Part shown: positions 17,433 to 27,184 of the stretch, piece by piece
Position numbering within the stretch: position 1 is the first letter of the stretch
How the letters are laid out: the number at the start of each line of letters is the position of its first letter
Assembly: GCA_949372595.1 (NCBI GenBank)
Contig: CASIAN010000031.1
Span: 10,672 to 74,671 of the forward strand
Direction of reading: 5' to 3'
Source of the DNA: CPC320 sp002336405
GTDB lineage: Bacteria; Pseudomonadota; Alphaproteobacteria; Rhodobacterales; Rhodobacteraceae
DNA length: 64,000 bases
Made by a program: the position numbers and the translations under genes
Notes under the pieces: model-generated
Told to the model about the DNA's origin: nothing
The model's database searches: none
Seen by the model: only the letters and a program-made list of their open reading frames with translations

Positions 17433-19346
17433 ATGCGCAGTAAACAAAATACCTCGGTAAAACGTGCGGCACAAACTGCCCCAGTGATTGCATTGCGATT
17501 TTTGGGGCTGCTGGGCTTTAGTCTGATCGCGGTCCTCTGGCTGGCGAAAAGTACCTTTGCGGCAGATAAAATCATTACGTCGCATGGGATCTCAAGCTTT
17601 GGTGAGCTGAAATATCCCGCCAATTTTCCACATTTTGATTATGTGAACCCGGATGCACCAAAAGGCGGTGAATTTACCACTTGGGGATTTGGCACATTTG
17701 ACAGCCTCAGCCCCTATATCCTGAAAGGGAACTCCGGGTCGCTTGCAACTGTCTTTTTCGATACTTTGATGACGGGAAATGCTGATGAACCTGATTCAAT
17801 GTACGGGTTGGTGGCCCATACTGTGGAGTATCCTGAAGATCGCAGTTGGGTGATTTTTCACATGCGCCCTGAAGCCCAGTTTGCAGACGGTACGCCACTG
17901 AGCGCTGAGGATGTGGTGTTCAGCTATAACGTGTTGTTTGAAAAAGGTCGTCCAACCTTTAAGGTTACTTTCGAGCATTTCGACAAGGTGGAAGCGCTGG
18001 ACACCCATCGTGTTAAGTTTTCATTTAATCCTGAGGGCCCGTTGCGCGAACTGTTGATGACCGCTGGGGGCTTGCCAATTTTCTCTAAAGCCTATTACGC
18101 CGACCGCGATTTTGCTGAAGCCACGCTTGAACCGCCGCTGGGTTCAGGCAAATACGAGTTGCTGTCTGTCGATGCCGGTCGCAGCGTTGCCTATAAACGT
18201 CGACCCGATTATTGGGGCAAAGATTTGCCAGTGAATGTTGGCACCGATAATTTTGATGTGCTCAAGGTTGAGTATTTTGCTGATTACACGACCGCCTTTG
18301 AGGCATTCAAAGGCGGTGCCTATACTTATCGCGAGGAATATATGTCCAAGCTTTGGGCGACCTCTTATGAGTTTCCTGCGGTTGAGAAAGGGTGGGTAAA
18401 GCTCGAAAACCTGCCTGACGGACGCCCAGCGGGGACCCAAGGGTTTTGGTTTAACCTGCGCAATGAAAAATTCAGCGACCCGCGTGTGCGCGAAGCAATT
18501 GGTATGGCGTTTAACTTTGAGTGGTCCAACGAAAGTCTGTTTTATGGCATCTATAGCCGCACTGACAGCTTTTGGGAAAATTCTGCAACGCTGCAGGCTG
18601 AGGGAATGCCGTCTGAGGCTGAGTTGGCGTTACTTGAACCGTTGCGCGATCTGCTTCCCGCAGCTGTCTTTGATGCACCGGCCTATGTGCCACTGGTGTC
18701 CAAACCCGATCAAGTTGGGGACCGCAAGGCCCTGCGCAAAGCGGGCAAGCTGCTTGATGACGCAGGTTGGGTGGTTGGAGATGACGGCATTCGCGTCGAT
18801 GCTGATGGCGCGCAGTTGACGCTGGATGTGATGAATGACAGCCCCTCTTTTGAACGCATCATCAACCCGTATATTGAAAACCTCAAACGGCTTGGGGTGG
18901 CAGCAACCACCACGCGGGTGGATTCTGCCGAGGCTCAGGAGCGTGAGAAGAACTTTGATTATGACATGGTTGTGCAACGCTATGCCATGTCGTCGACCCC
19001 GGGCATTGAGTTGCGCGGTATTTTCGGGTCGGAGACCGTGGATGTTGCCGGATCAGCCAACCGGGCCGGGCTTGCGCATCCGGGCGTGGATGCGTTGATC
19101 CGCCATATTGCCGAGGCTGAATCCCGTGCCGATCTGACCACGGCTGTCAACGCGCTTGATCGGGTGCTGCGGGCGTTACATATCTGGGTGCCGCAATGGT
19201 ACAAACCCGTGCATAACATTGCGTATTTTGATATGTATGAACGTCCCTACACCGACACCCCGCCGCTTTATTCGATGGGTGAGATGTCGATCTGGTGGTA
19301 TAATTCTGAAAAGGCGCAAGCCTTGAAAGACGCAGGCGCATTTTGA
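17433..19346 (+). CDS. yejA: YejA-type ABC transporter substrate-binding protein
   Basis: A 637-residue family-5 extracellular solute-binding protein. The signal peptide spans roughly residues 20-47, ending near STFAADK. The mature part begins with HGISSFGELKYPANFPHFDYV, a run typical of YejA, followed by the family-5 segment KGWVKLENLPDGRPAGTQGFW. YejA feeds the YejBEF importer with oligopeptides, and microcin C in enterobacteria. In Agrobacterium a YejBEF system with a different binding protein imports muropeptides. The ATG at 17433 has a GGAG site; earlier in-frame starts would extend into the upstream terminator region. Confidence 0.93.
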   Translation: MRSKQNTSVKRAAQTAPVIALRFLGLLGFSLIAVLWLAKSTFAADKIITSHGISSFGELKYPANFPHFDYVNPDAPKGGEFTTWGFGTFDSLSPYILKGNSGSLATVFFDTLMTGNADEPDSMYGLVAHTVEYPEDRSWVIFHMRPEAQFADGTPLSAEDVVFSYNVLFEKGRPTFKVTFEHFDKVEALDTHRVKFSFNPEGPLRELLMTAGGLPIFSKAYYADRDFAEATLEPPLGSGKYELLSVDAGRSVAYKRRPDYWGKDLPVNVGTDNFDVLKVEYFADYTTAFEAFKGGAYTYREEYMSKLWATSYEFPAVEKGWVKLENLPDGRPAGTQGFWFNLRNEKFSDPRVREAIGMAFNFEWSNESLFYGIYSRTDSFWENSATLQAEGMPSEAELALLEPLRDLLPAAVFDAPAYVPLVSKPDQVGDRKALRKAGKLLDDAGWVVGDDGIRVDADGAQLTLDVMNDSPSFERIINPYIENLKRLGVAATTTRVDSAEAQEREKNFDYDMVVQRYAMSSTPGIELRGIFGSETVDVAGSANRAGLAHPGVDALIRHIAEAESRADLTTAVNALDRVLRALHIWVPQWYKPVHNIAYFDMYERPYTDTPPLYSMGEMSIWWYNSEKAQALKDAGAF

Positions 19347-19361
19347 GGCAGGGCCACTAAC

Positions 19362-20441
19362 ATGGGCGCATATATTCTTCGCAGATTGGCGCTGATCATT
19401 CCTACGTTGTTGGGGATCATGGTGATTAATTTTGCCCTCGTGCAATTTGTACCGGGCGGCCCGATCGAGCAGATCATTGCCCAAATCGAAGGTGGTGGTG
19501 ATGTGTTTGAGGGCATTGCTGGTGGTGGGGCTGCCGAAACGGCGGCAGCGAGTTCCGAAGACTATGTTGGCGGGCGCGGGCTGCCGCCCGAATTTATTGC
19601 ACAGCTTGAAGCCGAGTTTGGCTTTGACAAACCACCGCTTGAGCGGTTTTTTCACATGATGTGGAATTATATGCGGCTGGATTTTGGCGAGAGTTATTTT
19701 CGGTCGGTCAGCGTTATTGATCTGGTTTTGGAAAAGATGCCGGTCTCGATCACCTTGGGGCTTTGGTCGACGCTGATTGCTTATATGGTGTCTATCCCGC
19801 TGGGCATCCACAAAGCGGTGCGCGACGGAAGTAAATTTGACACCTGGACAAGTGGCCTGATTATTGTTGGCTATGCCATTCCGGGATTTTTGTTCGCCAT
19901 CCTACTGTTAGTATTGTTTGCGGGTGGATCTTATTACCAAATATTCCCGCTGCGCGGCCTGACGTCGGAAAATTGGTCTGACTTGGGCTTTTTTGCAAAG
20001 ATCGCTGATTATTTCTGGCATATTGCGCTGCCGGTTCTGGCTTCTACCATCGCGGCCTTTGCCACTTTGACACTTCTGACCAAGAACAGTTTTCTCGACG
20101 AGATCAAAAAACAATATGTCATGACCGCACGCGCCAAAGGGCTGTCCGAGGGCCGAGTGCTTTATGGGCATGTATTTCGCAATGCCATGCTTATCGTGAT
20201 CGCGGGGTTTCCAGCGGTGTTTATTGGGGTATTTTTTGGCGGCTCGCTGATCATCGAGACGATTTTTTCGTTGGATGGTCTTGGGCGGCTTGGTTTTGAG
20301 GCGGCTGTGGCGCGCGATTATCCGGTGATTTTTGGAACGCTGTTTGTCTTTGGCCTCATGGGGCTTTTTGTGGGGATCCTGTCGGACCTGATGTATGTCT
20401 TTATTGATCCGCGGATTGATTTTGAAAGCCGACAGGGATAA
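19362..20441 (+). CDS. yejB: YejB-type ABC transporter permease
   Basis: A 359-residue inner-membrane permease of the DppB family. It has the opening helix MGAYILRRLALIIPTLLGIM, a periplasmic insertion of about 60 residues (glycine/alanine-rich, then LPPEFIAQLEAEFGF) characteristic of YejB, and the EAA loop RAKGLSEGRVLYGHVFRNAM that contacts the ATPase. It follows yejA by 15 bases, and its stop overlaps the yejE start by one base. Confidence 0.94.
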   Translation: MGAYILRRLALIIPTLLGIMVINFALVQFVPGGPIEQIIAQIEGGGDVFEGIAGGGAAETAAASSEDYVGGRGLPPEFIAQLEAEFGFDKPPLERFFHMMWNYMRLDFGESYFRSVSVIDLVLEKMPVSITLGLWSTLIAYMVSIPLGIHKAVRDGSKFDTWTSGLIIVGYAIPGFLFAILLLVLFAGGSYYQIFPLRGLTSENWSDLGFFAKIADYFWHIALPVLASTIAAFATLTLLTKNSFLDEIKKQYVMTARAKGLSEGRVLYGHVFRNAMLIVIAGFPAVFIGVFFGGSLIIETIFSLDGLGRLGFEAAVARDYPVIFGTLFVFGLMGLFVGILSDLMYVFIDPRIDFESRQG

Positions 20442-21568
20442 TGGGTTTAATGTCGTTCACACTGTCGCCGCTCAATCAACGCCGCTGGAATAATTTCAAA
20501 AGCAATCGTCGGGCGTTCTGGTCGCTGGTTGTGTTTTCGATCCTATTCGGGCTATCACTGTTGGCCGAATTTATTGCCAATGACAAGCCGATCTTGGTGC
20601 AGTATCGCGGCGAGTATTATGCGCCTATTTTTCAGTTTTATCCTGAGACAGCTTTTGGTGGCGATTTTAAAACTGAGGCGGTGTACCGCGACCCAGAGGT
20701 CAAATGCCTGATCCGGTCCGGCGGTATTGAGGATTGTTTTGACGATCCAGAGGGCATTATCGCAGCCATTGATGCGGGGAGCTTTGGCATCGGGGACGAC
20801 AGTTTTCACAAGGGCTGGGCGTTGTGGCCGGTAATTCCCTACTCGTTTACAACGCCCGTGGACCGACCCGGTGCAGCACCGCTGCCGCCCAACTCTCAAA
20901 ACTGGCTTGGCACAGATGATACCAAGCGCGATGTGGTGGCACGGGTGATCTATGGATTTCGGTTATCGATTGTGTTTACCTTGATCGTGACCACTTGCGC
21001 ATCTTTGATAGGCATTGCCGCCGGTGCGGCGCAGGGCTATTTTGGGGGGCGTTTGGATTTAGTCTTTCAGCGGGTGATTGAAATCTGGGGGGCGACGCCA
21101 TCGCTTTATATTATCATTATTTTGTTTGCGATACTGGGTCGGGGTTTCTGGCTTTTGGTGTTTTTGATGGTGCTGTTTGGTTGGACTGCGCTGGTTGGGG
21201 TTGTGCGGGCCGAGTTTTTGCGAGCCCGCAATCTGGAATATGTGCGCGCGGCACGGGCGCTGGGTGTGTCTAACCTGACGATCATGTTCCGTCATATGCT
21301 GCCGAATGCGATGGTGGCGACGCTGACTATGCTGCCTTTTATCGTGACTGGCACGATTAGCACCTTGGCCAGTCTTGACTTTCTGGGCTTCGGTTTGCCG
21401 TCTTCTGCGCCAAGTTTGGGCGAGTTGACCTTGCAGGCGAAACAAAACCTGCAAGCACCATGGCTGGCTTTTACGGCGTTTTTCACCTTTGCTATCATGC
21501 TGTCATTACTGGTGTTTATTTTTGAGGGTGTGCGCGATGCGTTCGATCCCCGAAAGACCTTCCAATGA
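20441..21568 (+). CDS. yejE: YejE-type ABC transporter permease
   Basis: A 375-residue DppC-family permease, longer than average because of a periplasmic region of about 130 residues after the first helix, as in YejE. The N-terminal stretch SPLNQRRWNNFKSNRRAFW is typical. The EAA motif region reads VRAARALGVSNLTIMFRHML. It forms the membrane channel with YejB. The start overlaps the yejB stop (TAATG) and the end overlaps yejF by four bases. Confidence 0.94.
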   Translation: MGLMSFTLSPLNQRRWNNFKSNRRAFWSLVVFSILFGLSLLAEFIANDKPILVQYRGEYYAPIFQFYPETAFGGDFKTEAVYRDPEVKCLIRSGGIEDCFDDPEGIIAAIDAGSFGIGDDSFHKGWALWPVIPYSFTTPVDRPGAAPLPPNSQNWLGTDDTKRDVVARVIYGFRLSIVFTLIVTTCASLIGIAAGAAQGYFGGRLDLVFQRVIEIWGATPSLYIIIILFAILGRGFWLLVFLMVLFGWTALVGVVRAEFLRARNLEYVRAARALGVSNLTIMFRHMLPNAMVATLTMLPFIVTGTISTLASLDFLGFGLPSSAPSLGELTLQAKQNLQAPWLAFTAFFTFAIMLSLLVFIFEGVRDAFDPRKTFQ

Positions 21569-23169
21569 GCGCGTTGTTACAGGTCGAGAACCTGTCGGTC
21601 TCGTTTCGCCAAGAGGGGCGTTTGACGCCCGCGGTACGCAACATCTCGTTTTCGCTTAATCGCGGCGAAACCGTGGCTCTGGTTGGCGAAAGTGGTTCGG
21701 GTAAGTCTGTGTCGGCACTGTCAACGGTGTCGTTACTGGGCGACAGCGCTGTTGTTTCGGGCTCAGTCACATATGATGGGCAGCAAATGATAGGCGCCGA
21801 TCAGGGGCTGCTGCGACAGGTGCGTGGCAATGACATTAGCTTTATTTTTCAAGAGCCGATGACTTCGCTCAACCCGCTGCACACGATTGAGAGGCAATTA
21901 AGCGAAAGCTTGACCTTGCATCAGGGTTTGGTTGGTGCCAAGGCGCGCGCGCTGATCTTAGAGCTTTTGACCAAGGTTGGCATCCGTGAGCCTGAAACTC
22001 GGCTTGGGGCCTATCCGCATCAGCTTTCAGGTGGTCAGCGGCAACGCATTATGATTGCCATGGCCCTTGCCAACCGCCCGGATGTCTTGATTGCCGATGA
22101 GCCGACAACGGCTCTGGATGTGACTATTCAGGCGCAGATTTTAGAATTATTGGCTGAGTTGAAAGTCTCAGAGGGGATGGGTCTTTTGTTCATCACCCAT
22201 GATCTGGCGATTGTGCGCCGGATTGCCGATCGGGTCTGTGTGATGAAAGACGGTGAGATCGTCGAGACTGGCAGCACGGCAGCGATTTTTGCAAATCCGC
22301 AACATCCCTATACCCAAAAGTTGTTGAACGCAGCCCCTAGTGGCCGACCAACCCCGGTGGCAGAAACGGCCCCGGTTGTGGTTGAAACCGATCACTTGAA
22401 GATTTGGTTTCCAATCCAGCGCGGCTTGCTAAAGCGCACAGTGGGTCATGTGAAGGCGGTCAACGACCTTACACTTTCGGTGCAGGCGGGCGAAACACTT
22501 GGCATCGTTGGTGAAAGTGGTTCGGGTAAGACCACAGCCGCGCTGGCGATTATGCGGTTGATCCAGCTGGAAGGCAGGGTGACGTTTGCAGGTCAGGCGA
22601 TTGAGAAAATGTCGGGCCGGTCCCTGCGACGACTGCGCGGTGATATGCAAATTGTTTTTCAGGATCCCTTTGGATCTCTGTCGCCTCGGATGACCTGTGC
22701 ACAGATCATCGCCGAGGGGCTTGAGGTGCATGGCACATCCGATCTGCGTCCACTGCGCGATTTGGTGACTGAGGTGATGGTAGAGGTCGGGCTTGATCCT
22801 ACGGCGATGGATCGATATCCACATGAATTTTCCGGTGGTCAGAGGCAGCGTATAGCGATTGCGCGGGCGATGATCCTCCGCCCGAAACTGGTGGTCCTGG
22901 ACGAGCCGACAAGCGCGCTTGATATGACGGTACAGGTGCAGATTGTCGCCTTGTTACGCGAATTACAGAGAAAATATGGGCTTGCCTATTTGTTTATCAG
23001 CCATGATCTAAAGGTGATCCGTGCCATGTCACATAAGGTTATTGTGATGCGCCAAGGCGATGTTTTGGAAAGTGGGTCTGTCGATGAGATTTTCGAAAAC
23101 CCGCAGCATGCCTATACCCGGCAATTGCTGGGCGCGGCGCTTGATTTGGATCAGGTGACACAGGCTTAA
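21565..23169 (+). CDS. yejF: YejF-type dual-ATPase ABC transporter subunit
   Basis: A 534-residue protein with two fused ATP-binding cassettes. Each has a Walker A (GESGSGKS near residue 40 and GESGSGKTT near 315), a signature (LSGGQRQRI and FSGGQRQRI) and a Walker B (VLIADEPTTALD and VVLDEPTSALD). Each ends with the oligopeptide-binding-associated tail (NPQHPYTQ and NPQHAYTRQ). Both sites appear intact. It powers YejBE. It is the last gene of the operon and converges on the D,D-carboxypeptidase gene after 25 bases. Confidence 0.95.
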   Translation: MSALLQVENLSVSFRQEGRLTPAVRNISFSLNRGETVALVGESGSGKSVSALSTVSLLGDSAVVSGSVTYDGQQMIGADQGLLRQVRGNDISFIFQEPMTSLNPLHTIERQLSESLTLHQGLVGAKARALILELLTKVGIREPETRLGAYPHQLSGGQRQRIMIAMALANRPDVLIADEPTTALDVTIQAQILELLAELKVSEGMGLLFITHDLAIVRRIADRVCVMKDGEIVETGSTAAIFANPQHPYTQKLLNAAPSGRPTPVAETAPVVVETDHLKIWFPIQRGLLKRTVGHVKAVNDLTLSVQAGETLGIVGESGSGKTTAALAIMRLIQLEGRVTFAGQAIEKMSGRSLRRLRGDMQIVFQDPFGSLSPRMTCAQIIAEGLEVHGTSDLRPLRDLVTEVMVEVGLDPTAMDRYPHEFSGGQRQRIAIARAMILRPKLVVLDEPTSALDMTVQVQIVALLRELQRKYGLAYLFISHDLKVIRAMSHKVIVMRQGDVLESGSVDEIFENPQHAYTRQLLGAALDLDQVTQA

Positions 23170-23194
23170 CCGCGGTGGCTCTGCGCGGGGATGC

Positions 23195-24631
23195 CTAGCT
23201 TGGGCCGATGGTCGAGCAGGTTTGTTTGCGCGCGGTTAACCTGCGGCAGGCCAGCGCCGCCGCTTCGCGGGTCATTCCATAAAAATTTGCATCAAACCCG
23301 GTCTTTTGCGTGACGACTTTGCGCAAACTGCCCTCTAGGGTTCCCAGTTCGGACAACACTGTGCGCAACAAGACGGCCTCGGCGGCGCCCCGGCTGCGAT
23401 AGTTTCCGACATTAATGCCCCAATGGCGCCCTCCCGATGTCGATATGCGTGTTACCACCTCTAGAACAATGGGGTCATCATCGCTTACGTTCTCGGCAAG
23501 CCCGGTCTGATCTGTGTTGTTATACATGCTGAGCGGTGCAGGCTTATTGCGTGTATCGCCTGCATACATACTACTAAGGTCTTGCGCCGAGCCCTCTAGG
23601 GTGTCGGGCATTTGCACAGAATTCAGCGCCGCTAATATCGTATTTTGCATTGTATCTTTGTCGTCGCCGCCAAGTCCAAATGGACGCAGCTTCGGGCGAA
23701 GGCTGGTTTTTACCGCGCTAACTGTGGGGTGGGTGATACTGGCATGAGCTGCAGCTTTGCCGGGGTTAGGATAGGCGGGTCGTCTGGGTTTGATCACGGC
23801 AACATTGGTTGGGGCACGCTTGAAGCCCATATTCAACAGTTCGGCGACCCTGGCATTGCGAGACGAGGTCGAGCGCCCGCCAAATACCGTGGCAATTATA
23901 CGTTCCCTGCCGCGTTCTGCCGAGGCTACCAGATTGAAGCCTGCCGCCCGTGTGTACCCGGTTTTTATGCCATCAGCGCCTTTATAATTGGCCAAAAGCC
24001 GGCGATTGGTATTGGCGATCTTGCGCTTGCCAATGGTTGTTGTCCGCCTCGAAAACAAATTGTAATACTGGTTATAATCATACAGCAGATGTCGTCCGAG
24101 AATTGTCATGTCGTGGGCTGTAGACAGGTGCCCCTTTGCTGTCAGGCCGTGCGCATTTTTAAATGTTGTTTGGGTCATCCCCAGTCGTTTTGCGGTACGG
24201 GTCATGCGGTTGGCGAAAGCCTCTTCGGAGCCTGAAATTGCCTCTCCTAGTGCGGTTGCAGCGTCATTGGCAGATTTTACGGCCGCTGCGCGGATTAAAT
24301 AGCGCAGTTTAATTTTCTGACCGGCTTTTAAGCCCAGTTTTGAAGGCGGTTCTCTGGAGGCGTTGCGCGAGATTTTTACGAGCGTGTCCTCAGTGATTTC
24401 GCCATGACGAATAGCTTCAAACACCACATACAGCGTCATCATTTTAGTAAGCGACGCTGGGTGCAATCGGGTATTGGCATTGCGCGAGTGCAATATTTTC
24501 CCCGACCGTGCATCCATCACCACCGCCGCATAGGGCGCTGACATCACCGAAATTGGGACAATCACCAACAGCCAGATAGCCGTTGCCAAAAATAGCCCTC
24601 TTCGGGCCAGCAATATCTGCCGTACCTTCAC
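23195..24631 (-). CDS. D-alanyl-D-alanine carboxypeptidase with C-terminal SPOR domain
   Basis: A 478-residue exported class-C low-molecular-weight penicillin-binding protein (DacA/DacF family, peptidase S11). A signal anchor is followed by the active-site motifs S60-LTK, S120-AN and K223-TG. The enzyme trims the terminal D-Ala from peptidoglycan stem peptides in the periplasm. The last 75 or so residues (GINVGNYRSRGAAEAVLLR onward) resemble a SPOR domain, which binds denuded glycan at the septum. Between them is a proline-rich linker. The gene is convergent with yejF. Confidence 0.93.
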   Translation of the reverse strand: MKVRQILLARRGLFLATAIWLLVIVPISVMSAPYAAVVMDARSGKILHSRNANTRLHPASLTKMMTLYVVFEAIRHGEITEDTLVKISRNASREPPSKLGLKAGQKIKLRYLIRAAAVKSANDAATALGEAISGSEEAFANRMTRTAKRLGMTQTTFKNAHGLTAKGHLSTAHDMTILGRHLLYDYNQYYNLFSRRTTTIGKRKIANTNRRLLANYKGADGIKTGYTRAAGFNLVASAERGRERIIATVFGGRSTSSRNARVAELLNMGFKRAPTNVAVIKPRRPAYPNPGKAAAHASITHPTVSAVKTSLRPKLRPFGLGGDDKDTMQNTILAALNSVQMPDTLEGSAQDLSSMYAGDTRNKPAPLSMYNNTDQTGLAENVSDDDPIVLEVVTRISTSGGRHWGINVGNYRSRGAAEAVLLRTVLSELGTLEGSLRKVVTQKTGFDANFYGMTREAAALACRRLTARKQTCSTIGPS

Positions 24632-24923
24632 ATGACCTGCCTTTTTCTGCCTCTGGTCGCTGATTTTTCAGCAACTCATTTAATTACTCTTAAGCTATCA
24701 CAAAAAGGTTGCGGAATAAAGTATTGATTTTAATGACAGAGCTTGTGTTTTCAGATAGGCGTATTTGGGCCTTTCCCAAGTGGAGCATTGGAACTTTCTG
24801 TCGAATGTACCGTGCAATTTTAACTAAGTTTGTTGACAGAATTCGCATAGGCCTCTTTTCACCTTGCTTGCGACCTCTATATAGCTAATGACACTGCAAC
24901 ACTAACACGGACACTCTGATGCT

Positions 24924-25262
24924 ATGATAACCCGCCCTTTTCATATGTCTGATGAACCTGATGATATTGGCGAGAGCGATCTCGCTTTAAAGCCTCGGTC
25001 AAAATCCAAGCGACCTCCTCTGTATAAGGTTATGATTTTGAACGACGATTACACACCCATGGAATTTGTCGTGCATGTTCTCGAACGGTTCTTTGGCATG
25101 AGCAGTGCGCAGGCGTTCGAGATTATGTTGACAGTGCACAAAAAAGGTCTGGCGGTTGTGGGTGTTTTCAGCCATGAGATTGCCGAGACAAAAGTGACCC
25201 AAGTGATGGATTTTGCCCGTCGGCATGAGCACCCGCTGCAGTGTACGATGGAAAAGGAATAG
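24924..25262 (+). CDS. clpS: ATP-dependent Clp protease adaptor ClpS
   Basis: A 112-residue ClpS adaptor, which delivers N-degron substrates to ClpAP. The core motifs are YKVMILNDDYTPMEFVVHVL, the HKKGLAVVGVF helix and the terminal HPLQCTMEKE. Two starts are possible, 24924 and the ATG at 24945 (MSDEPDD); neither has a strong ribosome site. A TTGACA element lies at 24833-24838, but no good -10 partner was seen. The methyltransferase gene starts seven bases after the stop. Confidence 0.94.
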   Translation: MITRPFHMSDEPDDIGESDLALKPRSKSKRPPLYKVMILNDDYTPMEFVVHVLERFFGMSSAQAFEIMLTVHKKGLAVVGVFSHEIAETKVTQVMDFARRHEHPLQCTMEKE

Positions 25263-25269
25263 ACTGCAG

Positions 25270-26265
25270 TTGGCTGGATCTCGTTTAAGTGTCGCATTAG
25301 ATGACGGAGGGCTGGAATTGCCGGCCTCTGGTCGCATTGCCATCCTCGCACCCGATGCGGATTTTGATTTATCGGCGCTGTCACAGGACCGCTTAGAAAT
25401 CGTGCAGAGCTTTCATCCCGATCACGCGTCATACAGCGCGCGGGGATTTAGATGTGTAATAGAATGCGGCACACAGTACGCGGCCAGTTTGGTGTGTTTG
25501 CCGCGCAGCAAGCTTCAGAGCCGGGCTTTGATCGCCGCTGCAGAGGTGGCAACGCCAAACGGTATTATCATCGTTGACGGTCAAAAGGTCAGCGGCGTAG
25601 AATCGATTTTGCGCGAGATCCGCGCGCGGGTGCCGATCGCAGGTACGATTTCAAAAGCCCATGGAAAACTGTTCTGGTTTAAGGTTGATGGCTGTCGTTT
25701 CAGCGATTGGGCCCAGATCGGCATGATGGCCAACAGTGATGGGTTTTCAACTGCGCCGGGGATTTTTTCCGCTGATGCGGTTGATCCTGCTTCGGCGCTT
25801 TTGGCCACTCATCTACCACCAAAACTGGGACGAGTTGTGGCGGATCTTGGTGCAGGTTGGGGATATTTGTCGACTCAAATTCTAACGCGACAGGGTGTTG
25901 AGGCTGTTCACTTGGTCGAAGCAGAGCAGATGGCGCTAGATTGTTCTCGCCGCAATGTGGAAGATCCGCGCGCTTTTTTCCATTGGGCAGATGGCACCAA
26001 GTGGCGTCCGTCACATGCGGTCGATACCGTGGTGATGAACCCGCCCTTTCATGTCGGTCGGCGCGGTGAACCGGCACTTGGGCAGGCGTTTATTGCCACC
26101 GCCGCTGCGATATTAGGCAATGCGGGGCACCTGTGGATGGTGGCCAACCGTCACTTGCCTTACGAGATCGCGTTGAACAGTCTTTTCGTCAAGGTCGAAG
26201 AACCTTTCGGTACGTCGAAATTCAAAGTGCTGCACGCCCAGCGGCCATCTCGCTTAAGGCGCTGA
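25270..26265 (+). CDS. class I SAM-dependent methyltransferase, RsmC-like
   Basis: A 331-residue protein with an N-terminal degenerate methyltransferase-like half and a C-terminal catalytic half, as in RsmC (16S rRNA G1207 N2-methyltransferase). The SAM site is VADLGAGWGYLST (about 189-201), and the catalytic VMNPPFHVGR matches the NPPF motif for exocyclic amino methylation. The most likely start is the TTG at 25270, with AAGGAA placed upstream in the clpS end; an earlier in-frame start would overlap clpS deeply. G1207 as target is inference. Confidence 0.85.
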   Translation: MAGSRLSVALDDGGLELPASGRIAILAPDADFDLSALSQDRLEIVQSFHPDHASYSARGFRCVIECGTQYAASLVCLPRSKLQSRALIAAAEVATPNGIIIVDGQKVSGVESILREIRARVPIAGTISKAHGKLFWFKVDGCRFSDWAQIGMMANSDGFSTAPGIFSADAVDPASALLATHLPPKLGRVVADLGAGWGYLSTQILTRQGVEAVHLVEAEQMALDCSRRNVEDPRAFFHWADGTKWRPSHAVDTVVMNPPFHVGRRGEPALGQAFIATAAAILGNAGHLWMVANRHLPYEIALNSLFVKVEEPFGTSKFKVLHAQRPSRLRR

Positions 26266-26302
26266 AATCAGATAATCTCGTGCAAGAATCAGGAGGCATG
26301 CT

Positions 26303-27103
26303 ATGTCCTTTTCAATCGAAGGTAAGACTGCGATCGTCACCGGAGGTGCAAACGGCGTCGGCTGTGCGATCGGCCGTCACTTTGTCGATCAAGGCGCGAA
26401 TGTCATGTTTGTAGACATGGATGAAGACGGTTTGATCAACGAATTGGGCGCGGCCAAGGACGAGGGCAATGTGCGCTATTTCGCCGGTGATCTGCGTGAA
26501 AAACTGACGATGGCCAATCTGCTTTCGGCGACCATCGACCATTTCGATCAGGTGGATATTCTGGTTAATGCCTGTCGACAGGTCATGGTGACAGATCCGC
26601 TTGGCGTCGATGACGATACGACAGAGACAATGTTGCAGCAAAACCTGCTCAACAGCTTGCGTCTGTCGCAATTGGTCGCGCGCCGGATGATCAAACAAGC
26701 CGCTGGCAACGTCGAGGGGCAGATTGGATCCATCATCAACCTGTCTTCGATCGCAGCGCGGCGTGCGCACCCTGATTTAATGGCCTATTCAATCGCCACG
26801 GCCGCTTCTGATCAGATGACGCGGTCTCTGGCTGTGGCGCTGGCCCCCCATAAAATCCGTGTCAACGCCGTTGCCTTTGGGTCGGTGATGTCTGCCAGCT
26901 TGCAAGAGGCGCTGAAAGAGAATGCTGATTTCCGCGGTGATATTGAAGATCACACACCCCTGCAGCGGATCGCGTCGCCGAATGAACTGGCGGCCGCGGT
27001 GCAATATCTTGCCTCGGATTGGTCGGGGTTTATGACGGGCCAGATCATGACATTGGATGGCGGGCGCACCTTGATTGATCCGGTTGCGGCTCCGGCGCAT
27101 TGA
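26303..27103 (+). CDS. SDR-family protein lacking the catalytic lysine
   Basis: A 266-residue short-chain dehydrogenase/reductase-like protein. The cofactor motif TGGANGVG (residues 14-21) and the terminal LDGG are kept. The catalytic YxxxK reads Y-S-I-A-T, with threonine (ACG) in place of lysine, and the usual NAG after the fourth strand reads NACR. The serine of the catalytic SS pair (NLSSIAARRAHPDLMAY) remains. It may bind a nucleotide without classical redox activity, or use different chemistry. It sits between the RsmC-like gene and hemF on the same strand and has a good AGGAG site. Confidence 0.85.
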   Translation: MSFSIEGKTAIVTGGANGVGCAIGRHFVDQGANVMFVDMDEDGLINELGAAKDEGNVRYFAGDLREKLTMANLLSATIDHFDQVDILVNACRQVMVTDPLGVDDDTTETMLQQNLLNSLRLSQLVARRMIKQAAGNVEGQIGSIINLSSIAARRAHPDLMAYSIATAASDQMTRSLAVALAPHKIRVNAVAFGSVMSASLQEALKENADFRGDIEDHTPLQRIASPNELAAAVQYLASDWSGFMTGQIMTLDGGRTLIDPVAAPAH

Positions 27104-27184
27104 CGCAGACCAATGCCGCGGGGCCTCTGTGTAGGGCAAGCTTTAGACCCAGAGGTCGGGTCGCGTTCAAGGAGCAGTACAAAC

